The notes under the pieces were generated by a model. That model was given only the letters and a program-made list of their open reading frames with translations, had not been told where the DNA came from and searched no databases. 64,000 bases of DNA from CADEDH01 sp963732695 (GTDB taxonomy: Bacteria; Actinomycetota; Acidimicrobiia; Acidimicrobiales; SZUA-35), in assembly GCA_963732695.1 (NCBI GenBank), contig CAVTAP010000013.1, positions 372,001 through 436,000 on the forward strand, given 5' to 3'. This document shows positions 16,472 through 23,957 of this stretch, piece after piece. Position 1 is the stretch's first letter. Each line of letters starts with the position of its first letter. The position numbers and the translations under genes are program-made.

Positions 16472-17311
16472 CTACAGGTTCACCAGGAAGTCGTTGAGCT
16501 CCCGCATGAAGGGGCTGAGGGTGGCCGGGCCGTGGACGCTGTGGCCGGCGCCGGCCACCATCGTGACCTCGGCGTCGGGGTTGGCGGCGAGGAACGCCTC
16601 GGCGTCATCCGGCTCGAACACGGCGCCCGCCTCGGGGTCGGCCCGCACCACGGTGACCGGGCACCGCAGCGGCACCGACGGGTTGTAGCCCCGCCACACG
16701 ACCCCCTGGATCGCCGCCTCCATCGTGGTGGGATCCCAGGCCCGCAGGGTCTGGCACCGGTCATCCACCTCGTCGGGCGGGGTCATGGCTGACGCCACCG
16801 GCCGGTACTCCTCCACCGGGGCGTCGCGGGCCTGCAGATCCCGCACCGCCGCCACCAGGCGGGGGAAGAACTGGGCCACCGGGCTGGCCTCCCGCCGGGC
16901 GGTGTCGCCCTCGTAGAGCGGCGGGTCCTCCAGGAACACGCCGAGCAGCAGCTCGGGCCGGACGGCGGCCAGCGCAGCCGCCACCACCCCGCCCAACGAG
17001 TGACCCACCACCGCCGCCGGGCCGGCGCCGAGGAACTCGATCACGGCGGCCAGATCGGCGGCGTAACTGAGCGCGTCGTACCCGTCGACCGCCCCGGCCC
17101 GGCTCGACTCGCCGTGACCCCGCTGGTCGACGGCCAGCAGCTGGAGCTGGCCGTTGTCGACATAGCGGGCCAGGAGTTGCTCCACCACGGGGTCCCACGT
17201 CTGGCGCCGGCCCGACAGGCCGTGCAGCAGGATCAGGGGCGGGGCCGACTCGTCGCCGTGGTGCTCCACGGCCAGCGTCATGCCGGTGCTGAGGCTCAGC
17301 TCGATGGCCAT
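16472..17311 (-). CDS. alpha/beta-hydrolase
   Basis: A 279-residue alpha/beta-hydrolase. It has the oxyanion loop LILLHGLSGRRQTWD, VDQRGHGESS, the nucleophile elbow VGHSLGG, an acidic residue in the RADPEAGAVFEPDD region, and the catalytic His in VAGAGHSVHGP. It starts in a TGATG overlap with the stop of the enoyl-CoA hydratase gene, so the two are translationally coupled. It may be an esterase or thioesterase serving the same acyl-CoA route; the substrate is unknown. Confidence 0.88.
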   Translation of the reverse strand: MAIELSLSTGMTLAVEHHGDESAPPLILLHGLSGRRQTWDPVVEQLLARYVDNGQLQLLAVDQRGHGESSRAGAVDGYDALSYAADLAAVIEFLGAGPAAVVGHSLGGVVAAALAAVRPELLLGVFLEDPPLYEGDTARREASPVAQFFPRLVAAVRDLQARDAPVEEYRPVASAMTPPDEVDDRCQTLRAWDPTTMEAAIQGVVWRGYNPSVPLRCPVTVVRADPEAGAVFEPDDAEAFLAANPDAEVTMVAGAGHSVHGPATLSPFMRELNDFLVNL

Positions 17312-18114
17312 CAGCGGCCCGTGTAGCTCGGGGCCCGCTTCTCCATGAACGCCTTCGGCCCCTCCACCGCATCCTGGCTGCGGAACACGGGTGCGCTCAT
17401 CTCGAGCTCCACGTCCATGGCCTGGCGCTCGGGCAGGCCCAGGCAGGCCTTGGCCGACCGCTTGATGGCCCGCACCGCCAGCGGCCCGTTGGCCGCGATC
17501 CGCTCGGCGATCTTCATGGCCTCGGGCACTACCTGATCGGGCTCGACCACCCGGTTGACGAAGCCCAGCTCGTAGGCCCGGGCGGCATCGACCAGCTCCC
17601 CGGTGAGCAGCCATTCCATGGCCACGGCGTAGGGGAGCTGCACCGGCAGGCGAACGCTGGAGCCGCCGGCCGGGAACAGGGCCCGCTGCACCTCCTGCAC
17701 GCCGAAGCGGGCCACGGTGGAGGCCACCCGGATGTCGGTGCCCTGCACCAGCTCGCACCCACCGGCCACGGCCGTGCCGTTGACGGCGGCGATGATCGGC
17801 TTGTCGAGGTCGATCACCCGGAGCAGAGCCCGGTCGGTGATCGACTTGTCGGCCAGCACCCGGTTGTCGTACTCGTCTTCCGGCTGGCGGGTCCTGGTCA
17901 TCAGGGGGATGAGGCGGCCCAGGTCCGCCCCGGCGGAGAACACCGTGCCGTTCCCGGTGACCACGATCACCCGGATCCCGTCGTCGGCCTGGGCCTCGTC
18001 CCAGGCGTCAGCCAGGCGGCACGCCACCTCGGGGCTGATGGCGTTGCGGGCCTCGGGGCGGTTCAGGGTGACCAGGGCGACGTAGCCCTGCTTCTCGTAC
18101 TCGACTACAGCCAT
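17311..18114 (-). CDS. enoyl-CoA hydratase/isomerase (crotonase) family
   Basis: A 267-residue crotonase-fold protein. Characteristic segments are LVTLNRPEARNAIS, the oxyanion-hole stretches GNGTVFSAGADL and AAVNGTAVAGGCELV, and the C-terminal MEKRAPSYTGR. The usual hydratase glutamates are not obvious in VQRALFPAGGSSVRLP, so isomerase, hydrolase or another crotonase reaction is possible. The ATG at 18114 has TATGCT 7 nt upstream and no ribosome binding site; an ATG 12 nt further upstream is possible but would overlap that hexamer. It is coupled to the downstream alpha/beta-hydrolase. Confidence 0.88.
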   Translation of the reverse strand: MAVVEYEKQGYVALVTLNRPEARNAISPEVACRLADAWDEAQADDGIRVIVVTGNGTVFSAGADLGRLIPLMTRTRQPEDEYDNRVLADKSITDRALLRVIDLDKPIIAAVNGTAVAGGCELVQGTDIRVASTVARFGVQEVQRALFPAGGSSVRLPVQLPYAVAMEWLLTGELVDAARAYELGFVNRVVEPDQVVPEAMKIAERIAANGPLAVRAIKRSAKACLGLPERQAMDVELEMSAPVFRSQDAVEGPKAFMEKRAPSYTGR

Positions 18115-18127
18115 GGCCGGGAGCATA
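18115..18127 (-). promoter_or_regulatory. leaderless-type -10 (TATGCT)
   Basis: On the minus strand TATGCT ends 7 nt before the crotonase ATG at 18114. This spacing favours that start. Confidence 0.4.
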
Positions 18128-18180
18128 GGTGGGGCGTGTGACACCGCGCCTGCCTGCGCCCGTCGCCGGCTCACCCGGCG

Positions 18181-18233
18181 CCGAACCTTGTCGACAACTG
18201 CCGCCAGAGGCGGCACAAGGTGACGAAGAACGG
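18181..18233. repeat. dispersed palindromic repeat, copy B (intergenic)
   Basis: CCGAACCTTG, TGCCGCC-AGA-GGCGGCA and CAAGGTGACGAAG make a hairpin with a 7-bp perfect core and CCTTG/CAAGG outer arms. It lies between the isomerase-like gene and the crotonase gene. Confidence 0.65.
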
Positions 18234-18266
18234 CGGGATGGCGCGATTGTTGTGCCAACGGGATCG

Positions 18267-19145
18267 TCAGGACCGGCCCCGGGCCCGGGTCAGGACGCCC
18301 CGCATGCCGTCGGCGCAGCGGCGGGCCACGGCGTCGGGCGGCCCGGAGGCGGCGAGCGACGGCGAGATGACCTCCAGCCCCAGTGGGGCGTCCACGCCCA
18401 GCCCGTCGAGGGTGCGGATCAGGCCCACCAGGTCGAACCCGCCCTCCCCGGGGGCCATCCGGTTGGTGGACGTATCGGTCATGTAGTCGGGCTCGGCGCG
18501 CACCGCCGGCCCGTCGTCCATCTGGACCGACGTGACCCGCCGGCCGTCGATGGCGGCCAGGCTGGCCAGGGTGTCGGGGCCCCGCTCGTGGTGCCAGGCG
18601 TCGACGCAGATCCCGCCGTTGGGCCGATCGGCCAGCCCGGCGATGGCCAGGGCCTGGGCCGACGACTCCACGTTGGTCATCTCCGGCAGGTACTCGAGCG
18701 ACACCAGCACGCCCCGCTCGGCCGCCCGGTCGCACAGCCCGGCGAAGGCCTCGGCCGCCCGCTCCACCGGCCCGTGGTAGGGGCCGCCGAGTTGGAGGTG
18801 GCGGGCCCCGAGGCCGTCGGCCAGCTCGAAGGCCAGGCGCTCCTGCTCCGCCGCCTCGTCGTCGCTTCCGGGCGGGCCGGCCCACAGCTGGAGGAATTCG
18901 ATCTCCACCAGCAGCTGGTCGTGGCGGTCGAGGACGTCCGCCATCGCCGGGATCGTCCACCCGTCGCGCAGCAGGCGCCGGTAGCTGCCCAGGTGCATCC
19001 CGATCCCGGCGTAGCCGCCGCCGGCGGCCGCCGCCACCCGCTCCTCGAACCCGGCCCGGGGGATGGTGAGGGTGCTCAGCACCAGGTCGTGGCGGCCGAG
19101 GGCGCGGGCCTGCTCGGCCCGCTGGCTGGCGGTGCGTCCGGTCAT
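18267..19145 (-). CDS. sugar phosphate isomerase/epimerase-like TIM-barrel protein
   Basis: A 292-residue protein of the xylose-isomerase-like/AP-endonuclease-2 TIM-barrel group. Metal-binding positions typical of the fold are visible: LVEIEFLQLW, VLVSLEYLPEMTNVE, GGICVDAWHHERG, TSVQMDDGP and the terminal PLGLEVISPSL. Family members include inosose dehydratases, sugar epimerases and related enzymes. The ATG at 19145 is where homology-like sequence begins; a longer frame exists but crosses the divergent promoter. It is divergent from the flavin operon and upstream of the crotonase gene. Confidence 0.82.
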   Translation of the reverse strand: MTGRTASQRAEQARALGRHDLVLSTLTIPRAGFEERVAAAAGGGYAGIGMHLGSYRRLLRDGWTIPAMADVLDRHDQLLVEIEFLQLWAGPPGSDDEAAEQERLAFELADGLGARHLQLGGPYHGPVERAAEAFAGLCDRAAERGVLVSLEYLPEMTNVESSAQALAIAGLADRPNGGICVDAWHHERGPDTLASLAAIDGRRVTSVQMDDGPAVRAEPDYMTDTSTNRMAPGEGGFDLVGLIRTLDGLGVDAPLGLEVISPSLAASGPPDAVARRCADGMRGVLTRARGRS

Positions 19146-19188
19146 GGCCGCAGTCCACCACGCCGGACCACCGAGATCCACCCGAGGT

Positions 19189-19217
19189 TCACAGGTCGGT
19201 CTCAGCTGGCTCCCAGC
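19189..19217 (+). promoter_or_regulatory. three heptamers at 11-bp spacing upstream of the flavin operon
   Basis: TTCACAG (19189), TCTCAGC (19200) and TCCCAGC (19211) start exactly one helical turn apart, 41-69 nt before the first start codon. This resembles tandem binding sites of OmpR/PhoB-family response regulators. No such regulator gene is in the window. Confidence 0.45.
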
Positions 19218-19257
19218 TTTCGGGCGCAGGGTTGGAGGTGACCCGAAGGAGATGGTC

Positions 19258-19608
19258 ATGGACCACACGAACCCCCGCCCCACCCGCCCCGCCTCCACCG
19301 GCTCCCGCCGGCCCCATCCGGCGGCCCGGGCCCGCACCACCGTGGCCGCCGCCGCCGTGAGCGCCACCCTCGCCCTGGCCGGCGTCTTCGCCCTCATGGC
19401 CTCGGCCGACGCCAGCACCTCGACCGAGGACGCCTCGGCCTCGCTCACCGGCTCGTCCTCGTCGTCGGGCAGCACCGCCAGCTCGGCCACCGACAGCACG
19501 ACGGCCGCCAACTCCTCGTCGAACACGAGCTCGTCGAACGCCAGCTCGGCCAGCGCCTCGTCGGCCACCCCGTCGGCCGCCGCCTCGACCTCGAGCCACG
19601 GGAGCTGA
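19258..19608 (+). CDS. Ser/Ala-rich single-pass exported protein, first gene of the flavin-transfer operon
   Basis: A 116-residue protein with a basic N-terminus, one hydrophobic segment (about residues 31-49, VAAAAVSATLALAGVFALM) and a very Ser/Thr/Ala-rich outer tail with no recognisable domain. I used the ATG at 19258 because AAGGAG stands 6 nt before it. It ends 6 nt before apbE, so the genes are one transcript. It lacks a D-x-x-S/T-G-A-T motif. By position it may be an anchor, scaffold or redox partner of the cytochrome; this is inference only. Confidence 0.7.
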   Translation: MDHTNPRPTRPASTGSRRPHPAARARTTVAAAAVSATLALAGVFALMASADASTSTEDASASLTGSSSSSGSTASSATDSTTAANSSSNTSSSNASSASASSATPSAAASTSSHGS

Positions 19609-19614
19609 TCGACG

Positions 19615-20634
19615 ATGGCCGCTGAACGTCACACCCGGGCCATGGGCACCGACCTCCACGTGATCGTGGTCGGGCCCGGCGGCACCGCCGGCGACCGGGA
19701 GCACGAGCTGGTCGAGCGGGCCGTCACCCGGGTGGCCCAGCTCGAAGCCCACTGGAGCCGCTTCATCCCCCAGAGCGAGGTGTCCCGCCTCAACGGTGCG
19801 GTGGGCACCCCGCTGGTCGTCTCCGACGACACCGCCGCCCTGGTGGCCCGGGCCGTCGACGCCTGGCATCTCACCGAGGGCCTGGTCGACTGCACCCTGC
19901 TCGACGACCTGGTCCGGGCCGGCTACGACCGCCCCTTCGGCGAGCTCCCGACCGACCGGCCGGCCCTCGGCGGCCCGCTCCGCCGGATCTACGGCGGCGA
20001 TCCGGGCGACATCGAGCTCCGGGGCAACACCGTCACCCTGCCCCTCGGGCTGGGCCTCGACCCCGGCGGCATCGGCAAGGGCCTGGCCGCCGACCTGGTG
20101 ACGGGCGAACTGCTGGAGGCCGGGGCCGCCGGAGCCTGCGTGAACCTGGGCGGTGACCTCCGGGTTCGGGGTCTCGGCCCCGACGGCGGGGTGTGGACGA
20201 TCTCGATCGACCACCCCGAGCACGACCGGCCGGTCGCCCTGATCGGCCTCCACGACGGTGCGGTGGCCAGCTCCACCGTGTTGCGCCGCCAGTGGCGGGT
20301 GGACGGCGAGCGCCGCCACCACCTGCTCGACCCCCACACCGGCCAGCCCACCCGGTCGCCGCTGGCCTTCGCCTCGGCCGTCGCCGCCGAAGGTTGGCAG
20401 GCCGAGGCCATGGCCAAGGCCTTCATTCTCCGGGGTGGAGCACCTGTCATTCTCCGGGGTGGAGCACCTGTCATTCTCCGGGGTGGAGGCAGTGCAGTGT
20501 TCACCGCCGCCGATGCCGGTGCCGAGGGCCTCGTCGTCGACCACGCCGGGGCGGTCACCGTGTCGCCCGGGTTCACCCGATTCACCGGCGGGCTCCGGCC
20601 CGCTCCGATCCTCACGCTGGAGGTTTCGGCATGA
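19615..20634 (+). CDS. apbE: FAD:protein FMN transferase (ApbE family)
   Basis: A 339-residue ApbE-fold protein without a signal peptide. ApbE moves FMN from FAD to a Ser/Thr of exported redox proteins. The family blocks are present: RAMGTDLHV, HWSRFIPQSEVSRLN, LGLDPGGIGKGLAADL, NLGGDLRVRG and HLLDPHTGQP. The usual D-x-x-x-T metal motif near the end reads EAMAKA. Just after it is an 8-residue tandem repeat (ILRGGAPV) encoded by a 24-bp DNA repeat. It overlaps the cytochrome gene by ATGA. The most obvious acceptor is the last protein of the operon. Confidence 0.88.
   Translation: MAAERHTRAMGTDLHVIVVGPGGTAGDREHELVERAVTRVAQLEAHWSRFIPQSEVSRLNGAVGTPLVVSDDTAALVARAVDAWHLTEGLVDCTLLDDLVRAGYDRPFGELPTDRPALGGPLRRIYGGDPGDIELRGNTVTLPLGLGLDPGGIGKGLAADLVTGELLEAGAAGACVNLGGDLRVRGLGPDGGVWTISIDHPEHDRPVALIGLHDGAVASSTVLRRQWRVDGERRHHLLDPHTGQPTRSPLAFASAVAAEGWQAEAMAKAFILRGGAPVILRGGAPVILRGGGSAVFTAADAGAEGLVVDHAGAVTVSPGFTRFTGGLRPAPILTLEVSA
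20424..20488 (+). repeat. 24-bp tandem direct repeat inside apbE (2.7 copies)
   Basis: Two identical 24-bp units (20424-20447, 20448-20471) are followed by 17 bp of a third. Each adds eight in-frame residues, so copy number can change without a frameshift. Confidence 0.9.
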
Positions 20635-21398
20635 CCTCGCAACTGTGGTGGTATCTCGCCCGCTCGAGCGGCATCGTGGCCTGGGCCCTGGTGGCCGCCA
20701 GCGTGGTGTGGGGCCTGTTCCTGTCGACCAGAATCCTCGGCACGAAGCCGCGCCCGGCCTGGCTGCTCGACCTCCACCGGTACCTCGGTGGCCTGGCCCT
20801 CACGTTCACCGGTATCCACCTGGTGTCGCTGGTGCTCGACTCCTACGTCCACTTCGGCCTGGTGCAGCTGCTGGTGCCGCTCACCAGCTCCTACCGGCCG
20901 GGCGCCGTGGCCTGGGGCATCGTGGGCCTCTACCTGCTGCTGGCGGTGGAGCTGACGTCGCTGGCCCGCAAGCGCCTGTCGAAACGGGTGTGGCGGGCCG
21001 CCCACCTGCTCAGCTTCCCCCTGTTCGCCCTCAGCACCGTCCACGGCCTGCTGGCCGGCACCGACGGCACCAGCCGCCCCCTGTTCGCCGCCATGGCCGG
21101 CACCTCGGCGCTGGTGGCCGTGCTCACCGTGGCCAGCATCGACGCCCATCGCACCAAGGGGCCGAAGCGGGTCCCGGCCGTCGCCCGCTCGGCCGCCGCC
21201 CGGTCGATGTCCGGCGGCCCCGCCCCCGCCGCCCGGTCGGCGGCGGCCAGCCGCCAGCCGGTCACGGCCGGGGCGCCCGCTCCCACCGCGCCCCGCCTCG
21301 TGCCGGCCCCCATCCCGGCCGCCCCGACTCGACCCGTCCCATCCCCCCAACCCCAGCGCCAAACGCTGATCCCCCAGCCGTCAAGGAGACGACGATGA
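20631..21398 (+). CDS. ferric-reductase-like transmembrane cytochrome b
   Basis: A 255-residue membrane protein of the ferric-reductase-like transmembrane group. About five membrane spans are visible. Paired histidines lie in two helices (H49/H63 in LHRYLGG...TGIHLV and H125/H138 in AAHLLSF...TVHGLL), the pattern that holds two haems across the membrane. A ~75-residue Pro/Ala/Arg-rich tail follows. There is no NAD(P)H or FAD domain, so electrons must come from or go to another protein. ATGA overlaps at both ends couple it to apbE and to the short anchored protein downstream. Confidence 0.87.
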   Translation: MTSQLWWYLARSSGIVAWALVAASVVWGLFLSTRILGTKPRPAWLLDLHRYLGGLALTFTGIHLVSLVLDSYVHFGLVQLLVPLTSSYRPGAVAWGIVGLYLLLAVELTSLARKRLSKRVWRAAHLLSFPLFALSTVHGLLAGTDGTSRPLFAAMAGTSALVAVLTVASIDAHRTKGPKRVPAVARSAAARSMSGGPAPAARSAAASRQPVTAGAPAPTAPRLVPAPIPAAPTRPVPSPQPQRQTLIPQPSRRRR

Positions 21399-21877
21399 GC
21401 ACCGCCCCCGCTCAGTCCAACTTCCCCCGCCCGCCGGGCCCCGACGGCGCCGGCTCCGGGGCCGACCACCCCGCCCGCCGGGCCCGGCAGGTGGCGGCCA
21501 TCGCCGCCGCCGGCACCGTGGCCGCCCTCACCGGCTTCTTCGCCGTCCGGGCCGCTCAGGCCGACGACACCTCGGGCGCCACCACGGCCGCCGCCGGCGA
21601 CGAGGCCGGCTCCGGCGCCACTCCCAGCGCCAGCGGCGAGACGCCGACCAGCCCCGGCGGTGGCGGCTATGACCGCGGCTTCGACATCGATGGCGACGGT
21701 GACCGCCCGGCCCCGCCCGACGGCGGCTTCGGCCGGGGCGGCTCGTCCGGCGCTCCTGGCCAGTTCAGCCCGGGGCAGCCGAGCGACGGGTCGTCGGCAG
21801 CTCAGGGCCAGCCGGGCTCCGGCGCCGCCCCGGCCCTCCCCGGCGGCGGCGCCGACAGCTCGAGCGGCGGCAGCTGA
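21395..21877 (+). CDS. short membrane-anchored disordered protein with ApbE-type flavinylation motif
   Basis: A 160-residue protein: cytosolic basic N-terminus (ARRAR), one membrane span (about residues 33-52), then a disordered Gly/Pro/Ser/Asp-rich outer part. Immediately outside the membrane is D57-D-T-S60-G-A-T63, which matches the D-x-x-S/T-G-A-T/S sequence flavinylated by ApbE in NqrC and RnfG. A second S-G-A-T (73-76) has D at 69, one residue too far. No FMN_bind domain is present. AAGGAG is 6 nt before the ATG, which overlaps the cytochrome stop. I infer a minimal covalent-flavin carrier; a plain structural protein is the alternative. Confidence 0.65.
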   Translation: MSTAPAQSNFPRPPGPDGAGSGADHPARRARQVAAIAAAGTVAALTGFFAVRAAQADDTSGATTAAAGDEAGSGATPSASGETPTSPGGGGYDRGFDIDGDGDRPAPPDGGFGRGGSSGAPGQFSPGQPSDGSSAAQGQPGSGAAPALPGGGADSSSGGS

Positions 21878-21897
21878 GCCCCCGCCCGAGCCACCCC

Positions 21898-21942
21898 GAT
21901 CTGGTGTCCCACCCGTCAACGGTGGCGCCCCGACACCAGATC
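21898..21942. terminator. 11-bp perfect inverted repeat after the flavin operon
   Basis: GATCTGGTGTC and GACACCAGATC are separated by 23 nt, 20 nt after the last stop of the operon. Same architecture as at 3938-3985. Confidence 0.5.
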
Positions 21943-22031
21943 ACGAACCTGCCCCCGTCCCGGCCCCCGGTCTCGACCCGGGGGCCGCCTGCTGCCTAAC
22001 CTCGCCGGTGAGCGCCAACCCGGGGGAGCCG

Positions 22032-22797
22032 ATGCCGCACATGACCAGCCAGGTCCAGGTCCACGACCACACGGTGGCCGTCCAACGGGGCGGCCAGGGT
22101 CCGGATCTCCTGTTCCTCCACGCCGAGGCCAACACGTCGGCCTGGGGGGCGGTGCACGACGCCCTGGCCGAGCACTTCACCGTCACGGCCCCCGTCCACC
22201 CCGGCTTCGGCGGTGACCCCCTGCCCACCTGGCTGCACGACGTCTCCGATCTGGCCTTCCACTACGTCGACGCCAGTCGCCGCCCTCGACCTGCACCGGC
22301 CCCTGGTGGTGGGGGCCAGCCTCGGCGGCTGGATCGGGCTCGACCTGGCCATCCACCGCCCCGACCTGCTGTCGGGCCTGGTGCTGGTGGGGGCCCTGGG
22401 CCTGCGTCCCACCCAACCCATGCCCGACCTGTTCCTCAAGGCCGCCCCCGAGGCCTTCGGCTACCTGGCCCGCACGATCGACGCCGCCGGGGTCGACCCG
22501 CTCACCGGCGACGTCGATCTGGTGACCGCGGTGTGGGTGGAGCAGGCCACCCAGGCCCGCCTCATGTGGGAGCGGCCCTACGACCGCCGCCTGGAGCGCC
22601 GGGCCCACTTCGCCGCCGCCGTGCCCACCGCCGTGGTGTGGGGGGCCGACGACCGGCTGCTGCCGGTCGAGCACGGCCGCCGCCTGGCCGACCTGCTGGG
22701 CGCCGAGCTCGATGTCGTGCCCGACGCCGGCCACCTCGTGACCCTCGACAACCCGGCGGCCGTGGCCGCCGCCGCCCGCCGCCTGGCCGGCGTCTGA
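22032..22797 (+). pseudogene. alpha/beta-hydrolase, interrupted by a +1 frameshift
   Basis: The first frame gives DLLFLHAEANTSAWGAVHDAL and ends its homology at DLAFHYVDA. The second resumes directly with VAALDLHRPLVVGASLGGW (nucleophile elbow GASLGG) and continues to the acid VVWGADDRLLP and the His in PDAGHLVTLD. Deleting one base near 22275 restores a ~254-residue hydrolase. The rest shows no decay, so this is a recent mutation or a sequence error. The start at 22032 is uncertain (22041 also possible). The LLM gene follows after 22 nt, so they were probably co-transcribed. Confidence 0.75.
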
Positions 22798-22819
22798 CGA
22801 TCGACCCCAGGAGCACCCG

Positions 22820-23956
22820 ATGCAGATCTACTCCTTCCACCTGATGCCGTGGCCCAACATCGATCCCGACGTGCTGGCCAAGAGCGGCGGCTCGGCCTGG
22901 GTCACGTACCCCAACTCGGAGTACGACCCTGTTCTGGGCCACAAGCTGTACGGCGAGTACCTCGACCAGCTCGTGTACGCCGACGAGGTGGGCTTCGACG
23001 CCATCTGCGTCAACGAGCACCACCAGAACGCCTACGGGCTGATGCCGGCGCCCAACATCATGGCCGCCGCCCTCGTCAGCCGCACCAAGCAGGCCCGCAT
23101 CGCCATCCTGGGCAACGGGATCGCGCTGCGCCACAACCCACTGCGGGTGGCGGAGGAGGTGGCCATGCTCGACGTGATGTCGGGCGGGCGGATCATCTCC
23201 GGCTTCGTGCGGGGCATAGGGGCCGAATACCACTCGCTCAACCTCGACCCCACGAAATCCCGCGACACCTTCTTCGAAGCCCACGACCTCATCGTCAAGG
23301 CCTGGACCGAGCCCGGCCCGTTCGCCTGGGACGGCGAGCACTTCGCCTTCCGCAACGTGAACGTGTGGCCCCGGCCCCTGCAGCAGCCCCACCCCCCGAT
23401 CTTCGTGCCGTCGCAGGGGTCGGCCGAGACGCTGGAGTGGGCGGCTGAGCGCCGTTACCCGCTGGCCTGCGTGTTCGTGCCGATGGAGCGGCTCAAGCAG
23501 TTCTACGACGGCTACCGGGGCTATGCGTCCGACAAGTTCGGCTACGAGGCCGGGCCCGAGCAGTTCGCCTTCAACTCGATCGTCTACGTCCACCCCGAAG
23601 GGGAGGCGAAGGCGACCGAGGAGATGGAGCCCCACATCCGGTACTTCCGGGAGCGGTGCTTCACCCTGCCCCTGCCCATGTTCTTCCCGCCGGGGTACAC
23701 AGGGGAGAGCTCGTACCGGACCCGGATCGAGATCGCCCGCCAGCTCCAGGCCACCGGGGGGCCGGTGCTGTCGGCCGGCGAGCCGCTGATCGGGACGCCG
23801 GAGCAGGTGCTGGAGCGAATCCACCGCAACATGGCGGCCTGCGGGGCGGGCACGCTGATGGTGCAGTTCCAGGTGGGCGACATGCCCCACGACAAGGTCA
23901 TGCGCTCCATGGAGCTCTTCGCCGACCAGGTCCTGCCCCACCTGCCCCGAGGCTGA
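22820..23956 (+). CDS. LLM-class flavin-dependent oxidoreductase
   Basis: A 378-residue luciferase-like oxidoreductase of the long bacterial-luciferase-alpha-like type. It shows YSFHLMPWPNID, the conserved NEHHQNAYGLMPAPNIMAAAL, LGNGIALRHNPLRVAEEVAMLD and SGGRIISGFVRGIGAEY. AGGAG precedes the ATG. It follows a frameshifted hydrolase gene. These enzymes use FMN or F420 to oxidise or cleave organic substrates; no specific substrate is evident. Its stop abuts the convergent VapC gene (1 nt). Confidence 0.9.
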   Translation: MQIYSFHLMPWPNIDPDVLAKSGGSAWVTYPNSEYDPVLGHKLYGEYLDQLVYADEVGFDAICVNEHHQNAYGLMPAPNIMAAALVSRTKQARIAILGNGIALRHNPLRVAEEVAMLDVMSGGRIISGFVRGIGAEYHSLNLDPTKSRDTFFEAHDLIVKAWTEPGPFAWDGEHFAFRNVNVWPRPLQQPHPPIFVPSQGSAETLEWAAERRYPLACVFVPMERLKQFYDGYRGYASDKFGYEAGPEQFAFNSIVYVHPEGEAKATEEMEPHIRYFRERCFTLPLPMFFPPGYTGESSYRTRIEIARQLQATGGPVLSAGEPLIGTPEQVLERIHRNMAACGAGTLMVQFQVGDMPHDKVMRSMELFADQVLPHLPRG

Positions 23957-23957
23957 C

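Noticed and set aside
18115..19161. Extension of the crotonase frame upstream through the isomerase-like gene
   Set aside because: It is an out-of-frame shadow of the gene at 18267-19145. The crotonase domain starts at 18114.
20424..20488. Possible CRISPR-like array
   Set aside because: The repeats are directly adjacent with no spacers and lie inside apbE coding sequence.
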